DNA of 64,000 bases from Planobispora rosea (GTDB taxonomy: Bacteria; Actinomycetota; Actinomycetes; Streptosporangiales; Streptosporangiaceae): the NCBI RefSeq assembly GCF_014648175.1, contig NZ_BMQP01000001.1, positions 124,001 to 188,000 of the forward strand, written 5' to 3'. A program made the position numbers and the translations under genes. Under the pieces are notes generated by a model. That model was not told the DNA's origin and ran no database searches. It saw only the letters and a list, made by a program, of their open reading frames with translations. Of the stretch, positions 7,206 to 14,916 are shown one piece after another; the stretch's first letter is position 1; every line of letters begins with the position of its first letter.

Positions 7206-8474
7206 TCAGGGAGTCGATGGCGCCTCCCACAGCGCGGACAGCGGAAGAGCCCGCATCCGGTCTCCAAAAGGAAGCGTTTCCTGGCCAGCGTAGAGGACGT
7301 ACCCGGCGATGAGCCGGTCGCCGAGTCGGCGGGCCAGGTGCTGAAGCCCTTTGAAGTCGTCGGCGCGTACGGTCTCGGCCGCCTTGACCTCAATGCCGAC
7401 GACCTCACCAGAGGCGCGCTCCAGGATGCCGTCGACTTCGATCCCGTCCCGGTCTCGGTAGTGATAGAGCCGTATGGGCTCTTCCGCCCAGGTCAGCTGG
7501 CGGGCCAGCTCGCCGAGGACGAAGTTCTCCAGCAGCGGGCCCACGGGCGCGGTGACGTCGGTGACCCGGGAGGGGGTGAGGCCGGCCAGGTGGGCGCCGA
7601 GCCCGGAGTCCACCACCAGGAGTTTGGGTGTGGCGATGGCGCGCGTGGTCGCGTTGGAGGACCAGGCCGGGATCCGCCGGATGACATACACCAGGTCGAG
7701 CAGGTCGACATACCGCTTCACGGTATTGCGCGCTATGCCAAGGTCGCGGCTGATGTTGTCGATCACAGCCAGGCCGCCCATCCGCCCGCACAGGATGTTG
7801 AGCAGGCGGCGCATGTCGGCGGGGTGCTCGATGTCGGCGACCTGCTTCACGTCCCGGTTGATCAAATCGGAGATGTAGGACTCGAAGAAGCGCGCTCTTC
7901 TGCGATGCGAGGAACGGTGGACGGCCTCCGGATAGCCGCCCCGTAGTGCCCGGTTCAAATAGTCGCTCCTGCGGAGCCCGGGTCTTGAAATGGTGAGATC
8001 GGGGCCGTACCGGAATGCCGCATCCACGAATCCGTCGGGGCTCTGCTCGATCTCTCCCTGGGACAGCGGCCAGAGCTCGATCGTCTCGGACCTGCCGGGC
8101 AGCGCGTCCGGAAGGTCACGAAGTCCCAGGAGACGGGCGGATCCCGTCAGTAGGAAGCGTCCTGGCCGCGGATCGGCGTCCACTTCCCGTTTGATGGACA
8201 GGAGCAGGTCGGGTACGCGCTGGATCTCGTCGATGAGAAGGAGCCCGTCGTGATGCACAATTCCGTCTGGATCCTGCCGTGCCGCCGCGCGTACGGCCGC
8301 CTGGTCCAGGTAGAGCTCCCTGGCTCCTGTCGCGTTTCGCACGATGGCCTGGGCCAGGGTGCTCTTGCCGACCTGCCGGGCACCATTGATCACCACTACC
8401 CGGGTATCGGTGAGTGCTTCCATCGCCATGGCTTGTGCCCGGCGCGGGAAGAGCATCAAATCGTCAGTCTCCAC
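7206..8474 (-). CDS. AAA ATPase with DUF4143 C-terminal domain
   Basis: About 422 residues. The N-terminal AAA_14 domain has the Walker A motif GARQVGKSTL near residues 31-40, Walker B LLLIDEIQ near 82-89 and a sensor-like LLTGSARLLG near 112. The C-terminal DUF4143 domain includes the nuclease-like E...HYRDRDGIEVDGIL and GIEVKAAETV motifs. These proteins are widespread and poorly understood; some relate to mobile-element or toxin-like functions. The start at GTG 8474 is chosen because the longer frame would translate the palindromic iterons at 8508-8589, whose 23-bp spacing does not keep frame. ATG at 8455 is a further alternative. Confidence 0.85.
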   Translation of the reverse strand: METDDLMLFPRRAQAMAMEALTDTRVVVINGARQVGKSTLAQAIVRNATGARELYLDQAAVRAAARQDPDGIVHHDGLLLIDEIQRVPDLLLSIKREVDADPRPGRFLLTGSARLLGLRDLPDALPGRSETIELWPLSQGEIEQSPDGFVDAAFRYGPDLTISRPGLRRSDYLNRALRGGYPEAVHRSSHRRRARFFESYISDLINRDVKQVADIEHPADMRRLLNILCGRMGGLAVIDNISRDLGIARNTVKRYVDLLDLVYVIRRIPAWSSNATTRAIATPKLLVVDSGLGAHLAGLTPSRVTDVTAPVGPLLENFVLGELARQLTWAEEPIRLYHYRDRDGIEVDGILERASGEVVGIEVKAAETVRADDFKGLQHLARRLGDRLIAGYVLYAGQETLPFGDRMRALPLSALWEAPSTP

Positions 8475-8507
8475 GATGTGAGAGTAGCCGTCGCTGGCCT
8501 GGTGCGT

Positions 8508-8610
8508 TGCAGATCTGCCGGAACCATCATGGCAGATCTGCCGCCTAGTTCGTGGCAGATCTGCCGAAGCGGTCATGGCAGATTTGCCGGATATGGCGGT
8601 TGATCTACCG
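8508..8610. repeat. Palindromic iterons with 23-bp period upstream of the ATPase gene
   Basis: The 13-mer ggcagatctgccg, which contains the perfect 12-bp palindrome GGCAGATCTGCC, occurs at 8531 and 8554. Single-base variants lie at 8508 and 8577, and a weaker copy sits near 8598. Successive copies start 23, 23, 23 and 21 bp apart, about two helical turns, so a bound dimer would present the same DNA face at each copy. The array lies 34-136 bp upstream of the ATPase start. It is best read as an operator array. The binding protein is unknown. Confidence 0.8.
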
Positions 8611-8827
8611 AAGGTCTGAAGTCCCGGAACGGGAGGCGGCGCGCCCCGAGAGGCATTAATGACGCCACGGTCTCGTCGGTACGAACGTTGTGTGTCCTGT
8701 CATAGAGGGAGCGATCGGGTGCGTAGGAATCGGGGTTCGGAGGTCGCGGTCCCGGGGTGGTCGGCGGGGTTGCACGCGGCAGTAGGCGGGGGTTCGCTCG
8801 ATGGAGACCGGTTCACGGCCCGGAACC
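8611..8827. other. Intergenic stretch, no gene seen
   Basis: This region between the iterons and the stop of the methyltransferase gene shows no coding frame with family resemblance or a ribosome site. The short palindrome ggcattaatgacgcc near 8650 is the only structure noticed. Confidence 0.4.
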
Positions 8828-9646
8828 TCAGAACCGGTAGCGCAGGATGCGGCCCGCGTCCCGCAGGGCGGGGATGTGCTTCAGTATCCCCAGCTGGATC
8901 CGGCCGGCCAGGGGGAGCTCGTCCAGGCCGGGCATGTCGACGCTGCGCAGGGCGTCCAGGCACTCCAGCCCGTCGTGCCAGCCCTCGATCTCGCGCGGGT
9001 CGTCGATGCCCCAGTACAGCGTCGCGCCGGACCTGCGTACCGCGGGCACCAGCTTCTGCATCCGGATGCCCACCGTCCCGTAGCCGTCGAAGAGGAGCTG
9101 CCCGCCGGGGAAGCGCCCGGTGATCCGCTGGATCAGCCGTCTGCCGTCCTCCTTGCGCAGGTACATCGTCAGTCCTTCGAAGACGGCCACGGCCGGGCGG
9201 TCGGCGGGTATCGCGTCGAGCCACCCGTCGTCGGTCACCGAGGCGCCGATCGTCCGGTAGTCGCCCTCGGGGCGCGGGAGCAGCCGCTCGCGCAGCTCGA
9301 CGACCTCGGGATAGTCGACGTCGAACCAGCGGGCCGACGGGGGCGGGCCGAGCCGGTGGACGCGGGTGTCGAGACCGCAGGCCAGATGCAGCACGGTGGC
9401 CTCGGGGTGGACGGCGAGGAACTCGGCGGTCCACTCGTCGAGCTGTCTGGCGCGCAGCGCGACGCCGGCGGCGGTCGTGGCGGTCATGCCCATCTTGCGG
9501 AAGTCGTAGTCGATGCGCCGGACCGCCCTGGCGGCCTCGTGGTCGCGCAGGATGGACCTCGGCGAGCGGCTGTCCAGCGCCCTGCCGTACAGCGTGGCGA
9601 GCATGGTCTCCTGGGTACCCCTGAGGGTGATCTTCTCGCGTTCCAT
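8828..9646 (-). CDS. SAM-dependent methyltransferase, TcmP/LCMT-like
   Basis: A 272-residue class I methyltransferase of the leucine carboxyl methyltransferase-like group, which includes TcmP and many polyketide O-methyltransferases. Diagnostic segments are RRIDYDF near 43, VLHLACGLDTRVHRL near 84-98 (SAM-binding GLDTR motif), WFDVDYPEV near 107 and AVFEGLTMYL near 156. The acidic DVDYP residue binds the SAM ribose. The ATG at 9646 follows ggaga. There is no biosynthetic cluster nearby, so its substrate cannot be guessed. Confidence 0.85.
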   Translation of the reverse strand: MEREKITLRGTQETMLATLYGRALDSRSPRSILRDHEAARAVRRIDYDFRKMGMTATTAAGVALRARQLDEWTAEFLAVHPEATVLHLACGLDTRVHRLGPPPSARWFDVDYPEVVELRERLLPRPEGDYRTIGASVTDDGWLDAIPADRPAVAVFEGLTMYLRKEDGRRLIQRITGRFPGGQLLFDGYGTVGIRMQKLVPAVRRSGATLYWGIDDPREIEGWHDGLECLDALRSVDMPGLDELPLAGRIQLGILKHIPALRDAGRILRYRF

Positions 9647-9768
9647 GGCTCTCCGGTCGTCGTGTCACCGGTGACGGTCCTCGGCGGGGGTCCGGCCTGC
9701 AGTCCCCGGAGCGGGCGTGACGAGCCCTTCAGATCACCATACGGCTTCGAGGACGGCTCCCTGGGGGC

Positions 9769-10965
9769 CTACCCCTTGGGGAGGCCGAGAGTGCGCTCGG
9801 CGATGATGGTGCGCTGGATCTCGCTGGACCCGGCATAGATGGTGTCGGCCCGGCTGAACAGGTAGAGCCGCTGCAGGTCGTTCAGCTCGTACGGCGGGCC
9901 GTCGGCGACCAGCCCCTCCCGGCCCTGCACCGCCTGCGCCAGCTCGCCCAGCCGCCGGTGCCACTCCGACCAGTAGAGCTTGGCGATCGACACCTCGGGG
10001 CCCGGTTCCCCGGCCGACAGGGAGGTCATCGTGCGCAGCGCGTTCAGGCGCATGATCCGCAGCTCCAGCCACGAGCGGACCAGCCGGTCGCGCAGGACCG
10101 GGTCCTCGGCGGCGCCGGTGCGCCTGGCCGTCTCCACGACGCGGTCGAACTCCCGCTGGAAACCGATCTGCTGGCCGAGGGTGGAGGCGCCGCGCTCGTA
10201 GCCGAGCGTGGCCATCGCCACCCGCCAGCCCTCACCGGGCGCGCCCAGGATGTTGGCGGCGCCCGTACGGGCGCCGTCGAAGAAGACCTCGTTGAACTCG
10301 CTGGTGCCGGTCAGCTGGACGATCGGCCGGACCTCGACGCCGGGCTGGTCCATCGGGATCAGCAGGTACGACAGCCCCCGATGCCGCGCCGAGCCCGGCT
10401 CGGTGCGGCACAGGGCGAAGCACCAGTCGGCGACGTGGGCCAGGGAGGTCCACACCTTCTGGCCGGTGACCACCCACTCGCCGCCCTCCAGGTGCGCCCG
10501 GGTCTGCACGTTCGCCAGGTCGGATCCGGCCTCCGGTTCGGAGTAGCCCTGGCACCACAGTTCCTCGCCGAGCCGGATCGGCGGCAGGAAGCGGCGCTTC
10601 TGCTCCTCGGTGCCGTAGTCGATGACGGTGGGCCCGATGAGGCCCTCACCGATGTGCCCGACCCGGGCCGGGGCCTGGGCGCGGGCGTACTCCTCGTGGA
10701 AGACGACCTGCTCGGCCAGGGACGCCTCGCGCCCGCCGTGCTCCTCGGGCCAGCCCAGGCAGGTCCAGCCCGCCGCGCCGAGCAGCCGCTCCCAGGCCAG
10801 GCGCACCTCGTGTCCCTCGTGCTCGCGGCCGGGCCCGCCCAGCCCCCGCGCGTGGGAGAACTCGCCGCTCAGGTGCCCCTCCAGCCAGGAGCGGACCTCC
10901 TCGCGGAAGCCGGCGGTCGTGTGCGGATCGGTCATGCGTGGATCGGTCATGTGCGGATCGGTCAT
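9769..10965 (-). CDS. Acyl-CoA dehydrogenase
   Basis: A 398-residue flavoprotein with the acyl-CoA dehydrogenase N-terminal, middle and C-terminal domains. Recognisable parts are WPEEHGGREAS, CQGYSEPEAGSDLA (substrate/FAD loop), VVTGQKVWTS and the final IYAGSSEIQRTIIAERTLG. Ala replaces the Glu of the common YEG motif, as in subunits of heterotetrameric steroid side-chain dehydrogenases. Its first ATG overlaps the stop of the flavin reductase gene (ATGA), so it is the second gene of that operon. The N-terminus is a triple MTDP(H/R) repeat that supplies three in-frame starts (10965, 10950, 10935). Confidence 0.92.
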   Translation of the reverse strand: MTDPHMTDPRMTDPHTTAGFREEVRSWLEGHLSGEFSHARGLGGPGREHEGHEVRLAWERLLGAAGWTCLGWPEEHGGREASLAEQVVFHEEYARAQAPARVGHIGEGLIGPTVIDYGTEEQKRRFLPPIRLGEELWCQGYSEPEAGSDLANVQTRAHLEGGEWVVTGQKVWTSLAHVADWCFALCRTEPGSARHRGLSYLLIPMDQPGVEVRPIVQLTGTSEFNEVFFDGARTGAANILGAPGEGWRVAMATLGYERGASTLGQQIGFQREFDRVVETARRTGAAEDPVLRDRLVRSWLELRIMRLNALRTMTSLSAGEPGPEVSIAKLYWSEWHRRLGELAQAVQGREGLVADGPPYELNDLQRLYLFSRADTIYAGSSEIQRTIIAERTLGLPKG

Positions 10966-11606
10966 GCGTGGAACCGGCCGTAGCCGCCGCGGAAGAACAC
11001 CAGCGGGCCGCTGTCGCCCTGGACGTCGAGCTGGTGGACGCGGGCGACGACGATGACGTGGTCGCCGGCCGGGTACTCGGCCTCGACGGAGCAGTCGATC
11101 CAGGCGAGAGCGTCGCCGATCACGGGGTTGCCGCTGGGGGAGGCGGTCCATTCCAGACCGGCGAACTTGTCGCCGCCCTTGCTCGCCAGCGCCGCGCAGA
11201 CCGGCTGCTGGTGCTCGGCCAGCACGTTGACGGTCAGGGTCGTGGCGGCGCGCACGCGCGGCCAGCTGGTGCTGGTGTGCGCCACGCAGAACGCCACGAG
11301 CGGGGGGTCGAGCGAGACCGAGGTGAAGGAGTTGGCGGCCAGGCCGCACGGCGCGCCGGTGCCGGGGTCGATCGCGGTGATGGCCACGACGCCGGTGGCG
11401 AAGTGGCCGAGCACGGACCGGAACCGCGTGCTGTCGACGGCCCCGTTGTGCTCGCCGGACCTGCGGGGCCGGTCGCCGGATCCGTCGGGGTGACCCGGGA
11501 AAAGGCCGTTGCGCATGGCGGCTCCGTTGCCGATGGTCCCGCGTCCGTTCGGATGCGCGCGGGAGTGACCGTCCGGTTCCAGCAGCCGTGCCGCGTGGGT
11601 GCCCAT
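10962..11606 (-). CDS. Flavin reductase family protein
   Basis: A 214-residue FMN-binding split-barrel protein. The flavin reductase domain starts near residue 58 (STRFRSVLGHFATGVVAIT) and includes GLAANSFTSVSLDPPLVAFCV, KFAGLEW and HVIVVARVHQL. Such proteins supply reduced flavin to two-component monooxygenases, as HsaB does for HsaA. The first ~55 residues are non-conserved, so ATG near 11516 (MRNGLF) is a possible start, but gaggagg about 11 nt before ATG 11606 supports the longer form. A CCAAGCGC-type operator lies 88-103 bp upstream. The LLM oxygenase at 25007 is a plausible partner. Confidence 0.88.
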   Translation of the reverse strand: MGTHAARLLEPDGHSRAHPNGRGTIGNGAAMRNGLFPGHPDGSGDRPRRSGEHNGAVDSTRFRSVLGHFATGVVAITAIDPGTGAPCGLAANSFTSVSLDPPLVAFCVAHTSTSWPRVRAATTLTVNVLAEHQQPVCAALASKGGDKFAGLEWTASPSGNPVIGDALAWIDCSVEAEYPAGDHVIVVARVHQLDVQGDSGPLVFFRGGYGRFHA

Positions 11607-11693
11607 GGTCGCATTCGCCTCCTCAATCGCGCCCGATCGGCCCCCGCGGGGATGGCGGCGGCGGGCCGGCAGCCTGCCGTCCCCTGTATATTA

Positions 11694-11709
11694 CCAAGCG
11701 CTTGCTTGG
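11694..11709. promoter_or_regulatory. Shared palindromic operator, copy 1 (flavin reductase operon)
   Basis: CCAAGCGCTTGCTTGG: half-sites CCAAGC and GCTTGG around a 4-bp centre. On the minus strand it is followed by TAATAT, a plausible -10, so a bound TetR-type repressor would cover the leftward promoter. An identical copy lies at 11774. Confidence 0.75.
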
Positions 11710-11740
11710 ATGGTAGGGAAGTTCCGGAAAAAGTATGTCG

Positions 11741-11769
11741 TTGACACATGGGGTCCACCAGCCTAGCCT
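11741..11769 (+). promoter_or_regulatory. Promoter of the thiolase-like/DUF35 operon
   Basis: TTGACA at 11741-11746 and TAGCCT at 11764-11769 are separated by 17 bp, a strong SigA-type match for this group. The operator copy at 11774-11789 lies at the expected transcription start, so repression by occlusion is likely. The resulting 5' leader would be about 20-30 nt. Confidence 0.65.
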
Positions 11770-11773
11770 CTGG

Positions 11774-11789
11774 CCAAGCGCTTGCTTGG
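11774..11789. promoter_or_regulatory. Shared palindromic operator, copy 2 (thiolase-like operon)
   Basis: CCAAGCGCTTGCTTGG, identical to the copy at 11694. It sits between the -10 element (11764-11769) and the GTG start of the thiolase-like gene. Two identical 16-mers in one divergent region indicate coordinated control of both operons. Confidence 0.75.
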
Positions 11790-11802
11790 ATGGGGGGTGC
11801 GC

Positions 11803-12945
11803 GTGGCGGGGTTCCGGGACCGTACGGCCGTCGCGGGCGTCGGATACACGCGGTTCTCCAAAAACTCCGGGGTCAGCACCCTGACCCTGGCCTGCGAGGC
11901 GATCCTGGCCGCGCTGGAGGACGCCGGGCTGACCGCCGACGACGTGGACGGCCTGGCCACCCATCGGGTCGGCGACTCGGCGGCCCCCTCCGTGGTCGGG
12001 CCCGCGCTCGGTGTCCACCGGCCCTCCTGGCACCTGGACCAGTTCGGCGGCGGCAGCGTCTCCCATGCCGTGATCGGCCAGGCCGCGCTCGCGGTCGCGG
12101 CCGGGGTGGCGGAGACGGTCGTCTGCTACCGGGCGATCAACGCGCGCTCGGAGTTCCGGATGGGCGGGACGGGCCGCGGTCTGCCGGTCAGCCCCGAGGT
12201 GCAGTACCAGGCGCCGTACGGATACGTCGCGCCACCGCAGCAGTACGCGATGTTCGCCCGCGCCCATATGGCTAAATATGGCACTAAAGAAGAGCATTTC
12301 GGGCAGCTTGCCGTACGGCAGCGCGCCAGCGCCGCCAAGAACCCCCGGGCCCTGATGCGCACCCCGATCACCCTCGACGACTACCTCGCCAGCCGCTGGA
12401 TCGCCGAGCCGTTCCGGCTGCTGGACTGCTGCCTGGAGACCGACGGCGCCTGCGCCCTGGTGATCACCACAGCTGAGCGGGCCCGGGACCTGCGCCGCCC
12501 GCCGGTGCTGATCTCCGCCGCGGCCTGGGGCGGCGGCGACTCGTTCCTGTCCGGCGGGCCGTCCGACGTCACGACGACCGCCGCCGCCGAGCTGGCCCCC
12601 CGCCTGTACCGGCAGGCCGGCATCGGTCCCGCCGAGATCGACGTGGCCGAGGTCTACGACTGCTTCACCTACTCGGTGGTCGTCCAGCTGGAGGACTACG
12701 GGTTCTGCGCCAAGGGCGAGGGCGGGCCGTACGCCGCCTCGGGCGAGGGGGTTCCGGTCAACACCCACGGCGGGTTCCTCTCCGAGGGGTACGTGCACGG
12801 CGTCAACCACGTCGCCGAGGCCGTCTCCCAGCTCCGCGGCGACGCCGGCGACCGCCAGGTGGACGGCGCAGAGGTGGCCCTGTCCACCGCCCAGCCCGGC
12901 TACATCCTGCCCGCCACCTCGGCGCTGGTCCTCAGGAAGGGGTGA
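11803..12945 (+). CDS. Thiolase-fold protein, probable Ltp2-like retro-aldolase subunit
   Basis: A 380-residue protein of the thiolase/SCP2 lipid-transfer family. The N-terminus is VAGFRDRTAVAGVGYTRFS. The segment that normally carries the nucleophilic Cys reads LDQFGGGSVSHAVIGQ, with no Cys. Tyrosines are conserved in VAEVYDCFTYSV and HGGFLSEGYVHG, as in the steroid side-chain aldolase Ltp2, where Tyr residues act. It therefore probably cleaves a beta-hydroxyacyl-CoA by retro-aldol chemistry rather than thiolysis. GTG 11797 is an alternative start. The next gene, 4 nt downstream, is a DUF35 protein, the usual partner of Ltp2-type aldolases. Confidence 0.88.
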   Translation: MAGFRDRTAVAGVGYTRFSKNSGVSTLTLACEAILAALEDAGLTADDVDGLATHRVGDSAAPSVVGPALGVHRPSWHLDQFGGGSVSHAVIGQAALAVAAGVAETVVCYRAINARSEFRMGGTGRGLPVSPEVQYQAPYGYVAPPQQYAMFARAHMAKYGTKEEHFGQLAVRQRASAAKNPRALMRTPITLDDYLASRWIAEPFRLLDCCLETDGACALVITTAERARDLRRPPVLISAAAWGGGDSFLSGGPSDVTTTAAAELAPRLYRQAGIGPAEIDVAEVYDCFTYSVVVQLEDYGFCAKGEGGPYAASGEGVPVNTHGGFLSEGYVHGVNHVAEAVSQLRGDAGDRQVDGAEVALSTAQPGYILPATSALVLRKG

Positions 12946-12949
12946 GCCC

Positions 12950-13360
12950 GTGTCCGCGGAGGCGACACGCCGGATACGGCCGGTGACCGACCGGGACTCG
13001 GCGGCCTGGTGGGAGCGGGTCCGCGCGGGCGAGCTCACTGTCCAGCGCTGCGACTCCTGCGGCACGCGGCGCTTCCCGGCCCGCGCCTACTGCCACCGCT
13101 GCCGCACCGCGGGGTGGAGCTGGGAGGCGGTGGAGCCCGCAGGGCGGATCGAGAGCTGGATCGTCAGCCACCAGCCGTTCCTGCCCGGGGTGCGGGAGCC
13201 GTACGTCGTGGTGATGGTACGGCCGGCCGGCGCGCCCGAGTGCGTGATGTACGGCAACTGGCGCGGCGCGGAGCCCCCGCACACCGGGCAGCGCGCCGAG
13301 GCGGTCTTCGTCCGGGTGGACGACGAGCTGACGCTGATCGACTGGCGCCCGGCGGACTGA
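12950..13360 (+). CDS. DUF35 zinc-ribbon/OB-fold protein
   Basis: A 136-residue protein. A rubredoxin-like zinc ribbon (CDSCGTRRFPARAYCHRC, about residues 34-51) is followed by an OB fold (GRIESWIVSHQPFLPG... onward). DUF35 proteins form complexes with thiolase-fold enzymes and pass CoA substrates to them. In steroid degradation the DUF35 domain of ChsH2 binds Ltp2. The gene starts 4 nt after the thiolase-like stop, so the two are co-transcribed and probably form one complex. Confidence 0.9.
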   Translation: MSAEATRRIRPVTDRDSAAWWERVRAGELTVQRCDSCGTRRFPARAYCHRCRTAGWSWEAVEPAGRIESWIVSHQPFLPGVREPYVVVMVRPAGAPECVMYGNWRGAEPPHTGQRAEAVFVRVDDELTLIDWRPAD

Positions 13361-13410
13361 GGGGCCGCGGTGGTACGGCGTGCGGGCATGCCGCGGCCGG
13401 ACACGAAAGC

Positions 13411-13445
13411 GCGCCCTGGCGGGCGTGGGGGACCCGCCAGGACGC
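13411..13445. terminator. Bidirectional terminator between convergent genes
   Basis: A 9-bp perfect stem, cctggcggg with cccgccagg, is extended by further imperfect pairs and closes a 9-nt loop. It lies between the DUF35 stop (13360) and the stop of the leftward gene at 13503, so it can end both transcripts. Confidence 0.65.
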
Positions 13446-13502
13446 GTTCCGCCCTGTGCGACGGCAGAGGACCCCGGCGAGGGATGAGGTCCTCAGAACC
13501 GG

Positions 13503-13835
13503 TCATTCGCGCAGGGAGTCGGTGGGGACGAAATCCATCACCTCCGAGTCATCCTCGGCGGCCGGTCGCCGATAGTGCCGGGAGATCAGCCGTGCGGCCC
13601 CGACCGGATCGTCCGCCGGGTGCGAGATCTCGCACCCGTCCTCTTTCCAGATGAACGACCCGCTCTTGCACCACACGGTCAGATCGGTCAGCACCGAAAG
13701 CACGGACATTCCGTTCCCGTTGCTCTGGTAGGTGTGGGTGAACCCCTGGCGATGCAACGCGTAACGCAGTAAACGTGTCGCCTCGCAGGGATCGCGCCAG
13801 GGCAGGTACGGCATATCCGCGCGGACCGACGGCAC
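13503..13835 (-). CDS. Hypothetical protein
   Basis: A 110-residue cytosolic protein starting at GTG 13835 with GGAGG 4 nt upstream. Notable parts are MPYLPWRDPCEATRLLRYAL, VWCKSGSFIWKEDGCEISH and an acidic tail EDDSEVMDF. No family is recognised. It faces the divergent GntR gene across a 136-bp region with dyad symmetry, so it could be a GntR target or a small accessory protein. There is no membrane segment or signal peptide. An ATG at 13814 is an alternative start but lacks a ribosome site. Confidence 0.6.
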   Translation of the reverse strand: MPSVRADMPYLPWRDPCEATRLLRYALHRQGFTHTYQSNGNGMSVLSVLTDLTVWCKSGSFIWKEDGCEISHPADDPVGAARLISRHYRRPAAEDDSEVMDFVPTDSLRE

Positions 13836-13928
13836 CGGCCTCCACCCCCTTGCCGACCTTTCAATGGATTTGTACCAACGATTGGATGATGCGGCCCCTG
13901 GGAGGCTGGGTCAAGGGGCTGTTCCCCA

Positions 13929-13962
13929 CTAGAACCAGATCGTCTAGGTTTGTTGGAACAAA
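13929..13962. promoter_or_regulatory. Candidate GntR operator region
   Basis: Two dyads precede the GntR start at 13972. They are ctaga-N9-tctag (13929-13947) and tttgtt-gg-aacaaa (13949-13962), which overlaps the AAAGGGG ribosome-site region. Either could bind the regulator for autoregulation. Confidence 0.35.
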
Positions 13963-13971
13963 GGGGATTTA

Positions 13972-14718
13972 ATGGCACGGTCATCGCTGTACCAATTGGT
14001 GGCCTCCGAGCTGAGGAGGACCATCTACTCCGGCGTGCTCGGACCCGGGGACCAGCTACCGACCGAGTCAGAGCTCATGCTCGCCCACCAGGTGAGCCGG
14101 AACACCGTCCGGCTCGCTCTCGGCGAGCTGGTCAACGAGGGCCTGGTCACCAGGACGCCGCGCCGGGGCACCGTGGTCAGGGAACGCCGTCCGCTGCTGA
14201 TGCATCCCCAGCGGGAACTCCAGCCGCAGCCGGGGGAGACTCGGGAGGCCTTCGCCTGGGCAGTGTCCCAGGAAGGCCGCGAACCGAGCCAGGAGATCGA
14301 GGTGTCGATCGTGCACCCGGCGGAGGAGATCGCCAGCAGGCTGGAACTGCCCGACAGCGACCTCGCCGTGGTCCGGCGCCGGCTGCGGTTCGTGGACGGT
14401 CAGCCGTACAACACCAACGACTCGTACTTCCCGCTCGCGCTGGTCTCCGGATCGGAGATCGCCCGTCCCGGTGACATCGCGCGCGGGGCCAACAGGGTGC
14501 TTGAGGAACTCGGCCACCCCCAGGTCAGGGTGGTGGACGACATCTGGGCGCGGATGCCCACCAGTTCGGAGGCCGAGCGGCTGCAGCTCCAGTCGGGCAC
14601 GCCGGTCCTCGTCTATGTCCGTGTCGGCTACGACGAGGACGACGTTCCCGTACGGGTGGCGATCTCCGTACTCCCCGCCGACAAGCACCTGATCAGGTAC
14701 GAGCTGGAAAGCCGTTGA
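13972..14718 (+). CDS. GntR-family regulator with UTRA ligand domain
   Basis: A 248-residue HutC-type GntR regulator. The winged helix occupies residues 1-72, with LYQLVASELRRTIYSGVLGPGDQLPTE typical of the family, ESELMLAHQVSRNTVRLAL as the recognition helix and RRGTVV as the wing. A UTRA domain follows from about 85 to 245 (LPDSDLAVVRRRLRF, PYNTNDSYFPLAL, VLVYVRVGYDEDD...). UTRA domains bind small ligands. The target and ligand are unknown; the divergent gene at 13503 and the downstream GNAT are nearby candidates. A hairpin at 14728-14748 ends the transcript. Confidence 0.93.
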   Translation: MARSSLYQLVASELRRTIYSGVLGPGDQLPTESELMLAHQVSRNTVRLALGELVNEGLVTRTPRRGTVVRERRPLLMHPQRELQPQPGETREAFAWAVSQEGREPSQEIEVSIVHPAEEIASRLELPDSDLAVVRRRLRFVDGQPYNTNDSYFPLALVSGSEIARPGDIARGANRVLEELGHPQVRVVDDIWARMPTSSEAERLQLQSGTPVLVYVRVGYDEDDVPVRVAISVLPADKHLIRYELESR

Positions 14719-14727
14719 GGTCCCCGT

Positions 14728-14748
14728 GACCACCCCGGCCGGGTGGTC
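14728..14748 (+). terminator. Terminator after the GntR gene
   Basis: A perfect 8-bp stem, gaccaccc with gggtggtc, around a 5-nt GC loop, starts 10 nt after the GntR stop. It separates the regulator from the GNAT gene at 14917. Confidence 0.6.
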
Positions 14749-14916
14749 CTCGCCCCGCCCGCGCCGCGGGCGGCGGCACCGCTTCTTTCCCTGTCCTTTT
14801 CCCCGTTTCGCCTCGGGTCCCTAGGCCTTCCCCCCGGCCCGGCCTGGCTGCCGTGCGCCATCGGTTGACCACTCTCCGTGTCAACTCGTGTACCGAACGC
14901 AACGAAGGGATGAATC

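Noticed and set aside
8508-8610. CRISPR array
   Set aside because: Repeat units are only 13 bp with 10-bp gaps, palindromic and few; no cas genes are present.
9769-11349. 526-codon version of the acyl-CoA dehydrogenase
   Set aside because: The extra N-terminal part is an out-of-frame reading of the flavin reductase gene; the ATGA overlap fixes the start at 10965 or inside it.
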